DNA from: Lentzea atacamensis
Lineage (GTDB): Bacteria > Actinomycetota > Actinomycetes > Mycobacteriales > Pseudonocardiaceae
Assembly (NCBI RefSeq): GCF_003269295.1
Contig: NZ_QLTT01000005.1
Span: 310,001 to 374,000 of the forward strand
Direction: 5' to 3'
Length of the DNA stretch: 64,000 bases
A model generated the notes under the pieces. That model worked only from the letters and a program-made list of their open reading frames with translations, made no database searches and was not told the DNA's origin. Both the position numbers and the translations under genes were made by a program. Below, piece after piece: positions 17,539 to 27,052 of this stretch (positions are counted from its first letter, which is position 1; each line of letters starts with the position of its first letter).

Positions 17539-18641
17539 ACCGGCTCCAGCGAGCACTCGACGCGCTGAGCGAGCGGATCGACACCCCCGCGCCCATCGTG
17601 CTGGCCGACGTCATGCAGAACAACATCGAGCGCATGCAGGACTTCGCCGATCAGCGCGGTCTCGGCGTCAGGCCCCACGTCAAGACGCACAAGTGCGTGG
17701 AGATCGGCCGGCGCCAGGTCGCGGCGGGCGCGGCCGGGATCACCGCGGGCAACGTCGGTGAGGCCGAGGTCTTCGCCGCGGCGGGCTTCGAAGACATCTT
17801 CCTGGCCTATCCGGTCTGGCCGTCGGGAACGAAGGGCGCGCGGATCCGCCGGCTCGCGGAGTCCGCCCGGCTGCGGGTCGGCGTCGACAACGTGGCGGCG
17901 ATCGAGGCACTCGCCGACGCCATGGAAGGTGAACCGGACCGCCTGGAGGTCGTGATCGAGGTGGACTGCGGTGCCCGGCGTTCCGGGGCGCCGCCCGAGT
18001 TCGCGGGCGACCTCGCACTGGCCGCCCGCAGACGCGGCCTGGTGCCGGTGGGTGTCTTCACGTATCCGGGTCACGGCAGCTCAGGTCCGGACGCTCGCGT
18101 GCGCGCCGCGCGGGACCAGGATGCCGCTCTCGTCACCGCGGTGCGCTGCCTCGCCGCCGCCGGGATCACCGCGCAGGTGGTCAGCGCCGGCTCCACACCA
18201 ACGGTCGAGTTCACCACCAGCAGCGTGATCACCGAGATCCGTCCCGGCGAGTACGTCTTCTGCGACCTCAACAACACCCGGCTCGGCGCCTGCACGGACG
18301 ACCAGGTCGCGCTGTTCGTCGCCGCCACCGTGGTCAGCGACTGGTTTCCTGACCAGGTCATCGTCGACACCGGCACCAAAGCCCTCAGCCGGGAGGGCAG
18401 TCCGGAACGCGGCTACGGCGGTGTCGCCGGCACGAAGGCCGTGCTCGCCAAGCTCAACGAGTACCACGGATTCCTCGCGCTGCCCGGCGGCGAGTCCCGG
18501 CCCACCATCGGCGCCGTGCTCCCCGTGGTGCCGAACCACGTCTGCCCGGTCATCCTCAACTTCGAGGAGCTGATCGTCACCGACAGCACCGGCACGTCGC
18601 TGGAGCGGTGGCCGGTCGACGCTCGCGGCTTCCTCAGCTGA
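17535..18641 (+). CDS. PLP-dependent D-threonine aldolase / D-serine dehydratase-like enzyme
   Basis: 368 residues. The alanine-racemase-type N-terminal barrel carries the PLP lysine in PHVKTHK (near residue 52). The C-terminal D-serine-dehydratase-like domain has the metal-site residues of PNHVCP. Family members cleave or dehydrate D-3-hydroxy amino acids with a divalent metal. In this operon it probably acts on a D- or beta-hydroxy amino acid made from the imported compound. The start is GTG 17535 (GTGA overlap with the RidA stop). Confidence 0.85.
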   Translation: MNRLQRALDALSERIDTPAPIVLADVMQNNIERMQDFADQRGLGVRPHVKTHKCVEIGRRQVAAGAAGITAGNVGEAEVFAAAGFEDIFLAYPVWPSGTKGARIRRLAESARLRVGVDNVAAIEALADAMEGEPDRLEVVIEVDCGARRSGAPPEFAGDLALAARRRGLVPVGVFTYPGHGSSGPDARVRAARDQDAALVTAVRCLAAAGITAQVVSAGSTPTVEFTTSSVITEIRPGEYVFCDLNNTRLGACTDDQVALFVAATVVSDWFPDQVIVDTGTKALSREGSPERGYGGVAGTKAVLAKLNEYHGFLALPGGESRPTIGAVLPVVPNHVCPVILNFEELIVTDSTGTSLERWPVDARGFLS

Positions 18642-18660
18642 CCTACAGGAGTTGCCCGAC

Positions 18661-19395
18661 ATGAGACTCGACAACGTCACGGCCCTGGTGACCGGCGCCG
18701 GCAGCGGCATCGGCGAGGCGGTGTGCTCCCACTTCCGCCGTGAGGGCGCACGACTGCTCCTCACCGGCCGCAGGGAGCGGCTCGGCAGCGCTCAGCCGGA
18801 CGACCTGTACGTCCCGGGCAACCTCAACGACGAGGCGTTCGTCGAAGCACTGGCTCGCCGGGCCGCCGAGTCGTTCGGCACCGTGGACGTCGTCGTACTC
18901 AACCACGGTCTGCAGGCGAGCAGTCCGCTCACCGAGATGTCCTATGAGGACGCGAGGAACGTGCTCGAGAGCAACCTGCTCAGCGCGTTCCTGGTGATGA
19001 AGCACTTCGCGCCGCTGATGCCCGCCGCGGGAGGCGCGTTCGTCTGCGTCAGCTCACGGCTCGGCATGGTCGGCAAGGCGGGGGAGGTCCTGTACTCCGC
19101 GGCCAAAGGCGGCCTCATCATGCTCGCCAAGGGTGCGGCGATCGAATGGGCCTCGCGCAACATCCGCGTCAACGTCGTCGCACCCGGCCTGACCGTCACG
19201 CCGATCATCGAGGCGTCGTTCCAGCGCAGTGCCGATCCCGAGGCCCACCGCCGCGAACGCGAGTCACAGATCCCGCTCCAGCGCCTCGCCACCCCGCAGG
19301 AGGTCGCCGACGCGGTCCTCTTCCTCGCGTCTGCGGAGTCGTCGTACGTCACCGGGGCGGTCCTGCCGGTCGACGGCGGGTACACCGCGTTCTGA
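18661..19395 (+). CDS. Short-chain dehydrogenase/reductase
   Basis: 244 residues. The cofactor motif is TGAGSGIG, the NHG element appears as LNHGLQ, and the catalytic Ser-Tyr-Lys are in CVSSRLG and YSAAKGG. The C-terminus [11 protein letters not shown] is classical. ATG 18661 has AGGAG 9 bp upstream; TTG 18652 is a less likely start. The gene closes the catabolic operon, where it may oxidise a hydroxy acid or aldehyde product with NAD(P). Confidence 0.88.
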   Translation: MRLDNVTALVTGAGSGIGEAVCSHFRREGARLLLTGRRERLGSAQPDDLYVPGNLNDEAFVEALARRAAESFGTVDVVVLNHGLQASSPLTEMSYEDARNVLESNLLSAFLVMKHFAPLMPAAGGAFVCVSSRLGMVGKAGEVLYSAAKGGLIMLAKGAAIEWASRNIRVNVVAPGLTVTPIIEASFQRSADPEAHRRERESQIPLQRLATPQEVADAVLFLASAESSYVTGAVLPVDGGYTAF

Positions 19396-19403
19396 GCATG
19401 GCC

Positions 19404-20075
19404 TCACGCCTGCCGGGGATGAACCTCCGCCTTGCCGCTGAGCCCCGTCTGGAAGTGGGCGGCCAGCTCCTCGCGGAACTCGTCGATGGAGCCCTCCAGC
19501 GCGACGGCGGCCAGCCGCTCGTGTTCGACGGCCAGATCGCGCGGGTCGCTGTAGGTCTGGTGATCGACGCTGAGGTAGAGACGCAGCTTGGTCTCCCAGC
19601 CGTGCCAGAGGTTCCGCAGAGCGCCGTTCCCCGAGAGGTCGTAGAAGAGCCGGTGGAAGCCGAGGTGCGCGTCGACGCTGGCAGGAATGTCGTTCTTCTC
19701 CAGGGCCGCGCGGAGATCCTCGGTGGTCTGGAGCAACCTCGACCGCTCGGAACCGCGCAGCGCCTCGAACGCGAGCTCGGCGGCGTACGGCTCGACGAGC
19801 AGGCGGATCGAGTCGATCTCGGCGACGTCCTGGGCGCTCACCTCGGCGACGAACGCACCGCGGTAGGGGATCTTCACGATGAGCCCCTCCTCCTCCAGCT
19901 TCGTGAGCGCTTCACGCAGCGGGGACCGGCTGATCCCGAGATCCGCGGCGATGTGCGCCTCACGCAGCTGCCCGCCAGGAGGCACGGTTCCGTCGAGAAT
20001 GGCGGCACGCAACACCCGGTAGACGCCGTCGGGCGTCGTCGTCCGGTCTTCGAGCCACTTGAACTTGCGGTCCAT
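19404..20075 (-). CDS. GntR family regulator, FCD (FadR) subfamily
   Basis: 223 residues from ATG 20075 (GGGAGG 8-9 bp upstream). The winged HTH is near residues 20-75 (GQLREAHIAADLGISRSPLR, EALTKLEEEGLI). The C-terminal FCD ligand domain has the metal-site pattern D/H: VDAHLGFHRLFYDLSGN and HWETK-like GWETKL with later VEHERL. The gene is convergent with the catabolic operon, ending 8 bp from the SDR stop. It probably represses both the operon and itself through the shared GTCGAC site, with an operon metabolite as inducer. Confidence 0.88.
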   Translation of the reverse strand: MDRKFKWLEDRTTTPDGVYRVLRAAILDGTVPPGGQLREAHIAADLGISRSPLREALTKLEEEGLIVKIPYRGAFVAEVSAQDVAEIDSIRLLVEPYAAELAFEALRGSERSRLLQTTEDLRAALEKNDIPASVDAHLGFHRLFYDLSGNGALRNLWHGWETKLRLYLSVDHQTYSDPRDLAVEHERLAAVALEGSIDEFREELAAHFQTGLSGKAEVHPRQA

Positions 20076-20098
20076 CCCCGCCGCCTCCCTCGGTCGTT

Positions 20099-20109
20099 TG
20101 TCGACTATA
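20099..20109. promoter_or_regulatory. Putative GntR operator/-10 before the gntR-like gene
   Basis: On the minus strand the -10-like TATAGT (20109-20104) runs directly into GTCGAC (20105-20100). The 10-mer TGTCGACTAT matches GGTCGACAAT at the promoter of the catabolic operon in 8 of 10 positions. The position over the -10 suits autorepression. Confidence 0.5.
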
Positions 20110-20122
20110 TACCGGGAGAGGA

Positions 20123-20156
20123 GTGGGGAGAGACCGGAGGACCGGTCCCTCCCCAC
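20123..20156 (-). terminator. Hairpin terminator after the second S8 peptidase gene
   Basis: A 15-bp stem (arms 20123-20137 and 20142-20156, one G-U pair) with loop of 4 lies 7 bp past the S8 stop and upstream of gntR. No T run follows, as is common in actinobacteria. Confidence 0.65.
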
Positions 20157-20162
20157 CTGGCG

Positions 20163-23100
20163 TCACTTCAGCGTGTACGCCTGGAGGATCGTCTGGTCGA
20201 CGGTCCCGTGCGCGTCACCGGCCTTCGCCTTGAACGACACCGACTTCGCGTTCTTCGGGTGCGGCAGCGCGAGCAGCCACTTGTTCCCCGCCTTGAACAC
20301 GAGCGTCCGCTGCCAGGTCTTGCCCTCGTCGAAGGAGACCTGGACCTCCGGCGTGCGGACGTCGGTGACGGCCCCGGCGCCGTTGCGCTGCACGGTCACC
20401 GGGATCGTGAGCACGCTGCCCGCCCGTGCCTGGTTGTGGTCGTCGAGCCTCGGCGCGAACCGCACCGCGAGCAGCGGCAGCTCCTTCGACCGGTCGCCCG
20501 GGACGGTCTCGGACGTGAACGTCCAGTCCGCCGTCACCTTCGACGACAGCGGCGCCCGGTTGCCCTCGGTGTGCAGCTGGTAGGTCGTCTTCGCCGCGGG
20601 TACCGGGGTGTACAGCTGGCCCGGCGTCGTGGACTCGGCGACGACCTTGCCGTTCGCGGTCAGCCTGGTGGTGCCGCTGCTGCTGCCGAAGTCGAACGTC
20701 GAGTGCTCGCCGGTGCCGTCCGCGAACAGCTGCGCGTTCAGGTACAGCTGGTCGCCCAGGCGCGAGCCCCACGACCCGGCCATCTCGCTCGGGAGCGCGG
20801 GGAAAGCCGGGCCGAACACGGCGGTGTTCCACTGCTCGGTGCTCCTTGCACCGCGCCGGAACGTCCTCGGGGTGGCGTCGTCGACGAAGGTCGGCTGCGA
20901 GTTCGGGTCGGTCACCTCGATCAGCCACCGGCTCCACGCCACTCCCGGCGTGTAGAACTCGGTCAGCCTGAACGGCAGCGGGCCCTGGACGCCGTTGTTG
21001 CGGCCACCCGTCGAGCCGGGGATGCGTGCCTTCATCGTGGCGTCGACCCTGGCCATGTCCCGTTCGCGATCGCTGTGCCTGATCGCGGCGGGCATCCGCT
21101 CCTTGCCCGCGGTCTGCGAGTGGAACTGGTACGGGCTGCCGTAGAAGCCGCCCTCGGCGTTCTTCTTGGCGAACACACTGCTCGCGGACCACTCGAAGCC
21201 CGAGGCCGACGTCGCGGACGGGTGGACGTGGAAACCCGTCCAGTCACGCATGCCCCAGCCACCGCCGAACCCGAACTCCGGGGTGCTCATCCGCACGGAC
21301 AACGACCCGCTGGCCTGTGAGGCCTCCTCGCGGTCGACGGTGATCGACGGCTGGGCCGCATTACGGGCGTCGAAGGTGACGGTCTTCTCACCGGTGACCT
21401 CAATGGACGGTTCGTACACCACGGTGAGCTTGCCGCGCGTGCCCGGATCCGTCCTGGTCGTCTCGAAGTAGGTGCTCATGAAGTACTTGCCCTTGGGCAA
21501 CCGGAGCTTCGCCGTGCCGGTCGGTGCCGCACCCTCGAGGACCGTGCTGGCGCCGGCGCCGATCAGCAGGTAACGCAACGCGTTGCCCGGCTTGCCGTCG
21601 TGGCCGACGTAGTTGAACGTGACGTCGTAGCTCTCCGGCTCCTTGTGCACGCCGATCGGCACGCGGGCGCCGTTGGAGGCGACGACCGCGGCGCCGTAGA
21701 AGCCGTCCGGACCGGCCACGCGGGTGTCGGCGGTGACCGTGGCCTCCGCGGTGCCGCCCGCCGGGACGGTCAGCTTCGCAGGGGACACGCTGAACATGCC
21801 GGTCGCCGGGGGTTTCTGCTCGGCGATGCTCAGGTCGAGCGTGAGCGGTTCGCTGCCGGTGTTGCGATAGGTGATCTTCTTGGTGATCGGCTGGTCGTCG
21901 TCGTGCGGCCAGCGCGCCGTGCCGAAGCTGACGCTGGCCGGCGTGGCGACCGGGCTCGAAATGACCGCGCGGGCCACGTCGACGCGTCCGGCGCCCTGGT
22001 CGAAGACACCGGAGTCGGCGTGGGGCTTGGCGCTGTTCATCAGCGTGGTCTTGATCTCCAGCGGAGACCACGCGGGGTTCTTCGCCGCGAGGATCGCCGC
22101 GGCGCCCGCGACGTGCGGTGCCGCCATCGACGTGCCGGACAGGGCGACGTGGCCTTCGCCGACCGGAGTTCCGATGACACCGTGCTTGGCCTTCGCCGCG
22201 ACGATGTCCACGCCGGGAGCGGTGATGTCCGGTTTGATGGCGCCGTCACCGATGCGCGGGCCACGGCTGGAGAAACCCGCCAGCCTGTCGTCGCGCTCGA
22301 CCGCGCCGACGGTCAGCGCGGCGTCGGCGGCCGCGGGTGAGGCGACCGGGCGGCCGGAGTTGCCCGCCGAGACCACGAACAACGCACCGTGCTCCGCGGT
22401 GAGCCGGTTGACGGCCTGCGACACGAGATCGGTGCCGTCGCTGGGGCTGTTGGTACCCAGGCTCATGTTGACGACCTCGGCCTTGGCCGCTGCCCATTCC
22501 ATGCCCTCGATGACGCCGGACTCGGTGCCGCTGCCGCTGTCGTCGAGCACTTTGCCGTTGACGAGCTTGGCGTCCGGTGCGATCCCCTTGTACTTGCCGT
22601 CACCGGTGATCGTCGAGGCGACGTGGGTGCCGTGGCCGAACTTGTCGTCGGTGGTGGCGGCCGGGGTGAAGTTCTTCTCCTCCACCACGGCGCCCTGCAG
22701 GTCGGGGTGCGTGGTGTCGATGCCGGTGTCGAGCACGGCGACCGTGACGCGGGAACCGGTGAAGCCCTGCTGCCAGGCCTGCGGTGCGCCGATCTGCGCG
22801 GCGCTGCGGTCAAGCGTGGCGGTGATCTTGCCGTCGAGCCACACCTTGGCCGCGCCGGTCGTCCGCGCCGCCGACCAGAAACCGCCCTTCTTGTCGGCGG
22901 TGACGGCGTGGGCGTTCACGCTGGGCAACGATCTCGCGCCGGCCGAGCGCAGGTCGGCGCCGCCCTGGACGATCAGCGGGATCGTGTCGCGGTTCGCGTC
23001 GTCGTAGCCGGAGCGCGCGAGCAGCGAGACGTCGAACAGCCGCCGGTCGAGCGTGCCCGCCGAGATCTGCGGCCGCACGTCGTCCGGGACGACGTGGAGG

Positions 23101-23339
23101 TCGCCCCGCTCGTCGGTGTAGTGGTGGAAGCGGACGTTCTCACGACCACTCGCGGCGCGGGTGCGCACCTCTCCGTTGGCCACGTGCACGAGGTCACCCG
23201 TGATCAGCGTGACCGTTGTCGTCAGACCACCCGCGTCGACTCGCTGCGATGCGCTGGTCTCCCCCATGGCCGGGGGCACGGCCGCCGTGGTGACACCCAC
23301 GGCGGCCGCGAGCCCGGCGGCGAGAATGGATTTCTTCAA
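20163..23339 (-). CDS. Secreted S8 serine peptidase, paralogue 2
   Basis: 1058 residues. The signal peptide is MKKSILAAGLAAAVGVTTAA with a cleavage site near 27. The catalytic residues are Asp204 (VAVLDTGID), His236 (GHGTHVAS), Asn327 (SAGNSG) and Ser404 (SGTSMAAPH). Residues 40-180 form the same prodomain as in paralogue 1 (VTLITGD, YTDERGDLHVVPDDV, LDRRLFDVSLL). The long C-terminal part ends in ILQAYTLK. GGGGAG precedes ATG 23339. It follows paralogue 3 in the same direction after 138 bp and has its own GCAAC element, so it can be expressed alone. Expected to work outside the cell. Confidence 0.93.
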   Translation of the reverse strand: MKKSILAAGLAAAVGVTTAAVPPAMGETSASQRVDAGGLTTTVTLITGDLVHVANGEVRTRAASGRENVRFHHYTDERGDLHVVPDDVRPQISAGTLDRRLFDVSLLARSGYDDANRDTIPLIVQGGADLRSAGARSLPSVNAHAVTADKKGGFWSAARTTGAAKVWLDGKITATLDRSAAQIGAPQAWQQGFTGSRVTVAVLDTGIDTTHPDLQGAVVEEKNFTPAATTDDKFGHGTHVASTITGDGKYKGIAPDAKLVNGKVLDDSGSGTESGVIEGMEWAAAKAEVVNMSLGTNSPSDGTDLVSQAVNRLTAEHGALFVVSAGNSGRPVASPAAADAALTVGAVERDDRLAGFSSRGPRIGDGAIKPDITAPGVDIVAAKAKHGVIGTPVGEGHVALSGTSMAAPHVAGAAAILAAKNPAWSPLEIKTTLMNSAKPHADSGVFDQGAGRVDVARAVISSPVATPASVSFGTARWPHDDDQPITKKITYRNTGSEPLTLDLSIAEQKPPATGMFSVSPAKLTVPAGGTAEATVTADTRVAGPDGFYGAAVVASNGARVPIGVHKEPESYDVTFNYVGHDGKPGNALRYLLIGAGASTVLEGAAPTGTAKLRLPKGKYFMSTYFETTRTDPGTRGKLTVVYEPSIEVTGEKTVTFDARNAAQPSITVDREEASQASGSLSVRMSTPEFGFGGGWGMRDWTGFHVHPSATSASGFEWSASSVFAKKNAEGGFYGSPYQFHSQTAGKERMPAAIRHSDRERDMARVDATMKARIPGSTGGRNNGVQGPLPFRLTEFYTPGVAWSRWLIEVTDPNSQPTFVDDATPRTFRRGARSTEQWNTAVFGPAFPALPSEMAGSWGSRLGDQLYLNAQLFADGTGEHSTFDFGSSSGTTRLTANGKVVAESTTPGQLYTPVPAAKTTYQLHTEGNRAPLSSKVTADWTFTSETVPGDRSKELPLLAVRFAPRLDDHNQARAGSVLTIPVTVQRNGAGAVTDVRTPEVQVSFDEGKTWQRTLVFKAGNKWLLALPHPKNAKSVSFKAKAGDAHGTVDQTILQAYTLK

Positions 23340-23405
23340 CGCGAACTCCCCTTGTTCGGCGTCAGAGAAGGCGATGTCGCCCTCCGTGACAGGAATACCG
23401 CAGAG

Positions 23406-23440
23406 AGTTGCGTCGTTGCCTCATTTCAGGGCATCTGCCC
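23406..23440 (-). promoter_or_regulatory. GCAAC element(s) and small hairpin before S8 paralogue 2
   Basis: On the minus strand GCAACG (23419-23414) and GCAACT (23411-23406) lie 75 and 67 bp before the start codon, the same distance as in the other two S8 genes (70 bp). GGGCA-TC-TGCCC (23429-23440) just upstream may terminate transcription from paralogue 3. No clear -10 partner is seen. Confidence 0.4.
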
Positions 23441-23477
23441 GAATGAAGCGTTGCCCCACCGATCCGGCCACATCGCA

Positions 23478-26400
23478 CTACTTCAGGCGATACGCGCGAA
23501 GAACCGTCTGGTCAACGGTGTTGCCCTCGCTGTCACGAGCGGCCACGCGCAACGACACGAACCCGCCCGCCTTCCCGCCAGCGGGGACGAGACCGGTGAC
23601 GGGCACCCAGGTGGTGCCGTCGTCGAACGAGGCGTGGGCGCGCAGCTCACGCACCACGGCCTTGCCCGCACCCGCCTGCCGTGCCGCGGTGAACTTCGCC
23701 GGCATCGGCAGGCCCGCCTTCCAGCTGTTGCGCCGGTCGAGCGGCAGCGCGTAGCCGATCTCGAGCAGCGGCAGCTTGCCGTCTGCCGGTGACGCGAACT
23801 CCCACGTCGTGCGCACGTCGGTCGACAGATCGACGAAGTTGCGGGTCGCGTGCAGGTCCAACGTGAAGCGGCCGTCCCTCTGGGGTGCGTAGAACCTGCT
23901 GTTGTAGAGGAAGTCCGTGCCGAGCGAGACGCCGTCGCGCTTGAGCTCCATGGAGAGGCTGCTGTTGCGCACCCTGCCCTCCACCGCCGTGGCAGTGCCG
24001 AACGGCGAGACGTGCGCCTCGACGAACGGGTACTGCCGGGAGACGCCGCCTCCGTTCGGCCACGGCGCGTCCGCCTTGCCGAGCCTCGGCGCGGCGACTC
24101 CGCGCAGGATCGAGCGCTCGTACCGGCGGCCCGGCTCGAACTTCTCCACACGCAGGTTCGCCCACGAGTGCGTCAGCGGGTCGACGTCCGCGCCGCTGAA
24201 ACGGCCGACGGCGCCCTCGTTGTACCAGCTGCCCGGCGAGAAGTGCTCGACGCGGGTGGCGGGTGCGCCGAGTGGTTCCTCTGCATAGAGCTCGGGGTTC
24301 ACCAAGCCGTCGACGACCGGGTAGTTCCGCGTGGTGACCGCGTTGTCCGCGCCGGAGGTGTGGTAGCGCGACTTCACCTCGGCGAGTGCGGAACGCTTTA
24401 CCGGGTAGGTCTTCCCGGCCGGTACCGCGCCCTTCTCGCCCTGGTGCACGGTGTACGACACCGGTGACGTCGTCTGCGCGCGAAGCGTCAGCCTCGCGGG
24501 CGTCTGGGGCGCGAAATGCTCGGCCAGCATGATCACCGGGAGCGCGGTGGGATCCCACCACGCCATCGGCGCCGGAGCCGCCCACAGCACCGCGGCCGCG
24601 CCGGCCTCCTTCAGCTGCCGGGCGACGGTGAACGCCTGCTCGTCGGCGGAACGCACCACCACCATCTTGCCGCGCACGTCACCGCTGTCGCGTTCCACGA
24701 CGTCGTACGTGTGGTCGCCCTGCGGCAGGTGCGGGCTGTCGTCGAAGTAGTTCACCGGGAACCCTCCGACGACCTCGATCTGCGGCTGGGCGGCGACGAG
24801 CACCGTGTCGTAGGCGAGCTCCGGCAGCGGCTCTCCGAACGACAGGCCGTAGACCGGCACCCGTCCGTCGATCCTGGACCAGATGGAGTCGCGGAAGGCG
24901 GGGTTCACCGGCACCTTCATGGTGGTCTGCCGGTAGAGCGGAGTGACGCGCTTGTCGTCGAGGTCGAACGCGATCGGCTTGGCCCGGCTCAGGTCCAGGT
25001 GCACCGCGACGTCCGACTTCGTCGACACCTTGCCCGCCACGTCGGTCACCGACTTCGGCGCGTACCACGTGCGGCTCTGCGTGCCCTCCGCGAACCGCGC
25101 CAGCACGGCGTAGTCCCCGACCGGCAGCCGCGTGGCCACCGAGCCGTCCTGACCGAGCTCCAGCACCGACGAGTCCTTCGTGGCGAGGTCGATCAGCACC
25201 ACCCAGCCGTTGCCGACCGGCTGGCCGTCACGCCCGGTGACCCGCAACGACAGCTCGTGGCGCTCCGGCTCGACGGCGCCGCCGACCGACGTGGTCAGCT
25301 CGACACCGGCGGCACTCGCCCGCAGGCGTCCGGAGAACGCGCCGAGACCCTTGCCGGGATCCAGCACGACCTCGACCGGTGCCGACCCGTGTGCCGGCAC
25401 GACGACCGATGGCGCCACGGTGAAGCGAGCACCCAGATCATGTTGCAGCGCAAGGGAAACAGGCTGGTCGCTGTCGTTGTGGTAGGTGACCGTCTTCGTG
25501 ATCGGCCCGGTGTGCGGCCAGTTCACCAGCCCGAACGACAGGCTGCCCGCGTCCGCCCGCACCTGCTGGGTCACCGCGCGGCCGACGTTCAGCAGACCCG
25601 TGCCACCGTCGTCGGGCGAGTACGCGAACGTGAACGGCTTCACCGTCGCCATCAGCCGCGCCTTCAGGTCCGCCGCGGTGATGGACGGGTTGCGCTGCAG
25701 CAGGATCGCGGCGGCACCCGCCACGTGCGGCGTCGCCATCGAGGTGCCGGACAGCCGCGCGTGCAGGTCGTCGACGGCGGTGTCCGCGAGCGTGCCGGCG
25801 GCTCGTGCCGCCGCGATCTCCTCGCCCGGCGCCGCGATGTCCGGCTTCATCGCCAGGTCGCGGACGCGCGGGCCGCGCGACGAGGACTCGTGGACCTCGC
25901 CGTGCTTCGTCAGGTTCGCCACCGCCAGCGCGGCGTCGGCCGCGGCAGGCGTGCTGACCTTCTGCCAGCCGCCGTAGTTGCCCGCCGCGATCACGAACAG
26001 CGCGCCCGTCTCGGCGGTGAGCTGGTTGACCTTGAGCGACAACGGGTCCGTGCCGTCGCTCTCCAGGCCGCCGAGGCTCACGTTGACCACCTTGGCGCCG
26101 ACCTCCCGCGTGGCCCACTCCATGCCCGCGATGATCGCGCTCTCGGTGCAACCGTCGATCTCGCACACGCGGCCGACCGCGAGCTTCGCGCCCTTGGCGA
26201 CGCCTCGGTACTTCTCACCGCGCCCGGCGATCGTGGACGCGACGTGCGTGCCGTGGCCGACGTTGTCCTGGATGCCCTGGCCCGAGAAGTCCTTCGCGAC
26301 CGCCACCGCGTCCTTGAGCTCGGGGTGCTGCTGGTCGTAGCCGGTGTCGAGCACCGCGACCGTGACGCCGGAGCCGTCGAACCCCGCCTCCCACGCCGAG

Positions 26401-26909
26401 GGCGCGCCCACCATCGGAACGCTCTGGTCCAGCGATACGCGCGCCTTGCCGTCGAGCCACAGCTTCCCAGCGCTGCGTGCACTCGCACGGCGCTGGGCCC
26501 ACTGCTGGGCTGCGTCCTTCTTCTGCACGACGCCCACCGCGCGGAAACCGTTGTTCAGCAGCGGGATGCGGTCGATCTTGTCGTCGGTGTACCCGTACGA
26601 GTGCAACGCGGTGATGTCGAAGAACCGCTTGTCGATGCGATCCTGCCCCACCGCACCGACAGCGTCAGCCGGCACCACGTACTGGTGACCGTTCTGGACG
26701 TACTGGGCGAACGACATCCCCGGCCGGCCCTCGACCCGGACCAGTTCGCCCTTCTCGTTCACCACGACCTCGTCACCGCTGATCAGCGTGATGACCTTGG
26801 TCGGTCCTGCCCCGGTTCCGGCGGATCCCGGTTCGGCCTGTGCGATCGCGGCGGGGCTGAGCAGCCCGGCGGCGAGCACGGCGACCGTCAAACAGCGTGC
26901 TGTGCGCAC
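23478..26909 (-). CDS. Secreted S8 serine peptidase, paralogue 3
   Basis: 1143 residues, the longest of the three. The start is GTG 26909 after GGGAGGA. The signal peptide is MRTARCLTVAVLAAGLLSPA. The catalytic residues are Asp188 (VAVLDTGYD), His219 (GHGTHVAS), Asn311 (IAAGN) and Ser390 (SGTSMATPH); two Cys in VCEIDGCTES could form a disulfide near the active site. The inter-domain region holds a PA-like stretch (VVVRSADEQAFTVARQLKEA, then AVLWAAP), which paralogues 1 and 2 lack. It ends VLRAYRLK. The enzyme should act outside the cell. Confidence 0.92.
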   Translation of the reverse strand: MRTARCLTVAVLAAGLLSPAAIAQAEPGSAGTGAGPTKVITLISGDEVVVNEKGELVRVEGRPGMSFAQYVQNGHQYVVPADAVGAVGQDRIDKRFFDITALHSYGYTDDKIDRIPLLNNGFRAVGVVQKKDAAQQWAQRRASARSAGKLWLDGKARVSLDQSVPMVGAPSAWEAGFDGSGVTVAVLDTGYDQQHPELKDAVAVAKDFSGQGIQDNVGHGTHVASTIAGRGEKYRGVAKGAKLAVGRVCEIDGCTESAIIAGMEWATREVGAKVVNVSLGGLESDGTDPLSLKVNQLTAETGALFVIAAGNYGGWQKVSTPAAADAALAVANLTKHGEVHESSSRGPRVRDLAMKPDIAAPGEEIAAARAAGTLADTAVDDLHARLSGTSMATPHVAGAAAILLQRNPSITAADLKARLMATVKPFTFAYSPDDGGTGLLNVGRAVTQQVRADAGSLSFGLVNWPHTGPITKTVTYHNDSDQPVSLALQHDLGARFTVAPSVVVPAHGSAPVEVVLDPGKGLGAFSGRLRASAAGVELTTSVGGAVEPERHELSLRVTGRDGQPVGNGWVVLIDLATKDSSVLELGQDGSVATRLPVGDYAVLARFAEGTQSRTWYAPKSVTDVAGKVSTKSDVAVHLDLSRAKPIAFDLDDKRVTPLYRQTTMKVPVNPAFRDSIWSRIDGRVPVYGLSFGEPLPELAYDTVLVAAQPQIEVVGGFPVNYFDDSPHLPQGDHTYDVVERDSGDVRGKMVVVRSADEQAFTVARQLKEAGAAAVLWAAPAPMAWWDPTALPVIMLAEHFAPQTPARLTLRAQTTSPVSYTVHQGEKGAVPAGKTYPVKRSALAEVKSRYHTSGADNAVTTRNYPVVDGLVNPELYAEEPLGAPATRVEHFSPGSWYNEGAVGRFSGADVDPLTHSWANLRVEKFEPGRRYERSILRGVAAPRLGKADAPWPNGGGVSRQYPFVEAHVSPFGTATAVEGRVRNSSLSMELKRDGVSLGTDFLYNSRFYAPQRDGRFTLDLHATRNFVDLSTDVRTTWEFASPADGKLPLLEIGYALPLDRRNSWKAGLPMPAKFTAARQAGAGKAVVRELRAHASFDDGTTWVPVTGLVPAGGKAGGFVSLRVAARDSEGNTVDQTVLRAYRLK

Positions 26910-26978
26910 GTGTCCTCCCAGATTGAATGAGACGGCGTCAGCCGCTCACTTCCTCGAAACCCCGAACGCGCGCCTGCG

Positions 26979-26984
26979 GGTTGC
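26979..26984 (-). promoter_or_regulatory. GCAACC -35-like element before S8 paralogue 3
   Basis: GCAACC on the minus strand begins exactly 70 bp from the start codon, as at paralogue 1. An A/T-rich patch (GATCAAAT) lies immediately upstream. The sequence 17 bp further on is GGTTTC, unlike the CGTG found at 9564-9619, so only the -35 half is shared. Confidence 0.45.
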
Positions 26985-27052
26985 ATTTGATCAAGCGTTA
27001 ACAGAACCAGGACGGTGGCTGTCCGCATGCGGTGCCAGGATCCGGCGCATGA

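Noticed and set aside
24516-26930. 804-codon open frame opposite the third S8 peptidase
   Set aside because: Shadow frame of the same kind; the minus-strand protein has complete catalytic motifs and a signal peptide.
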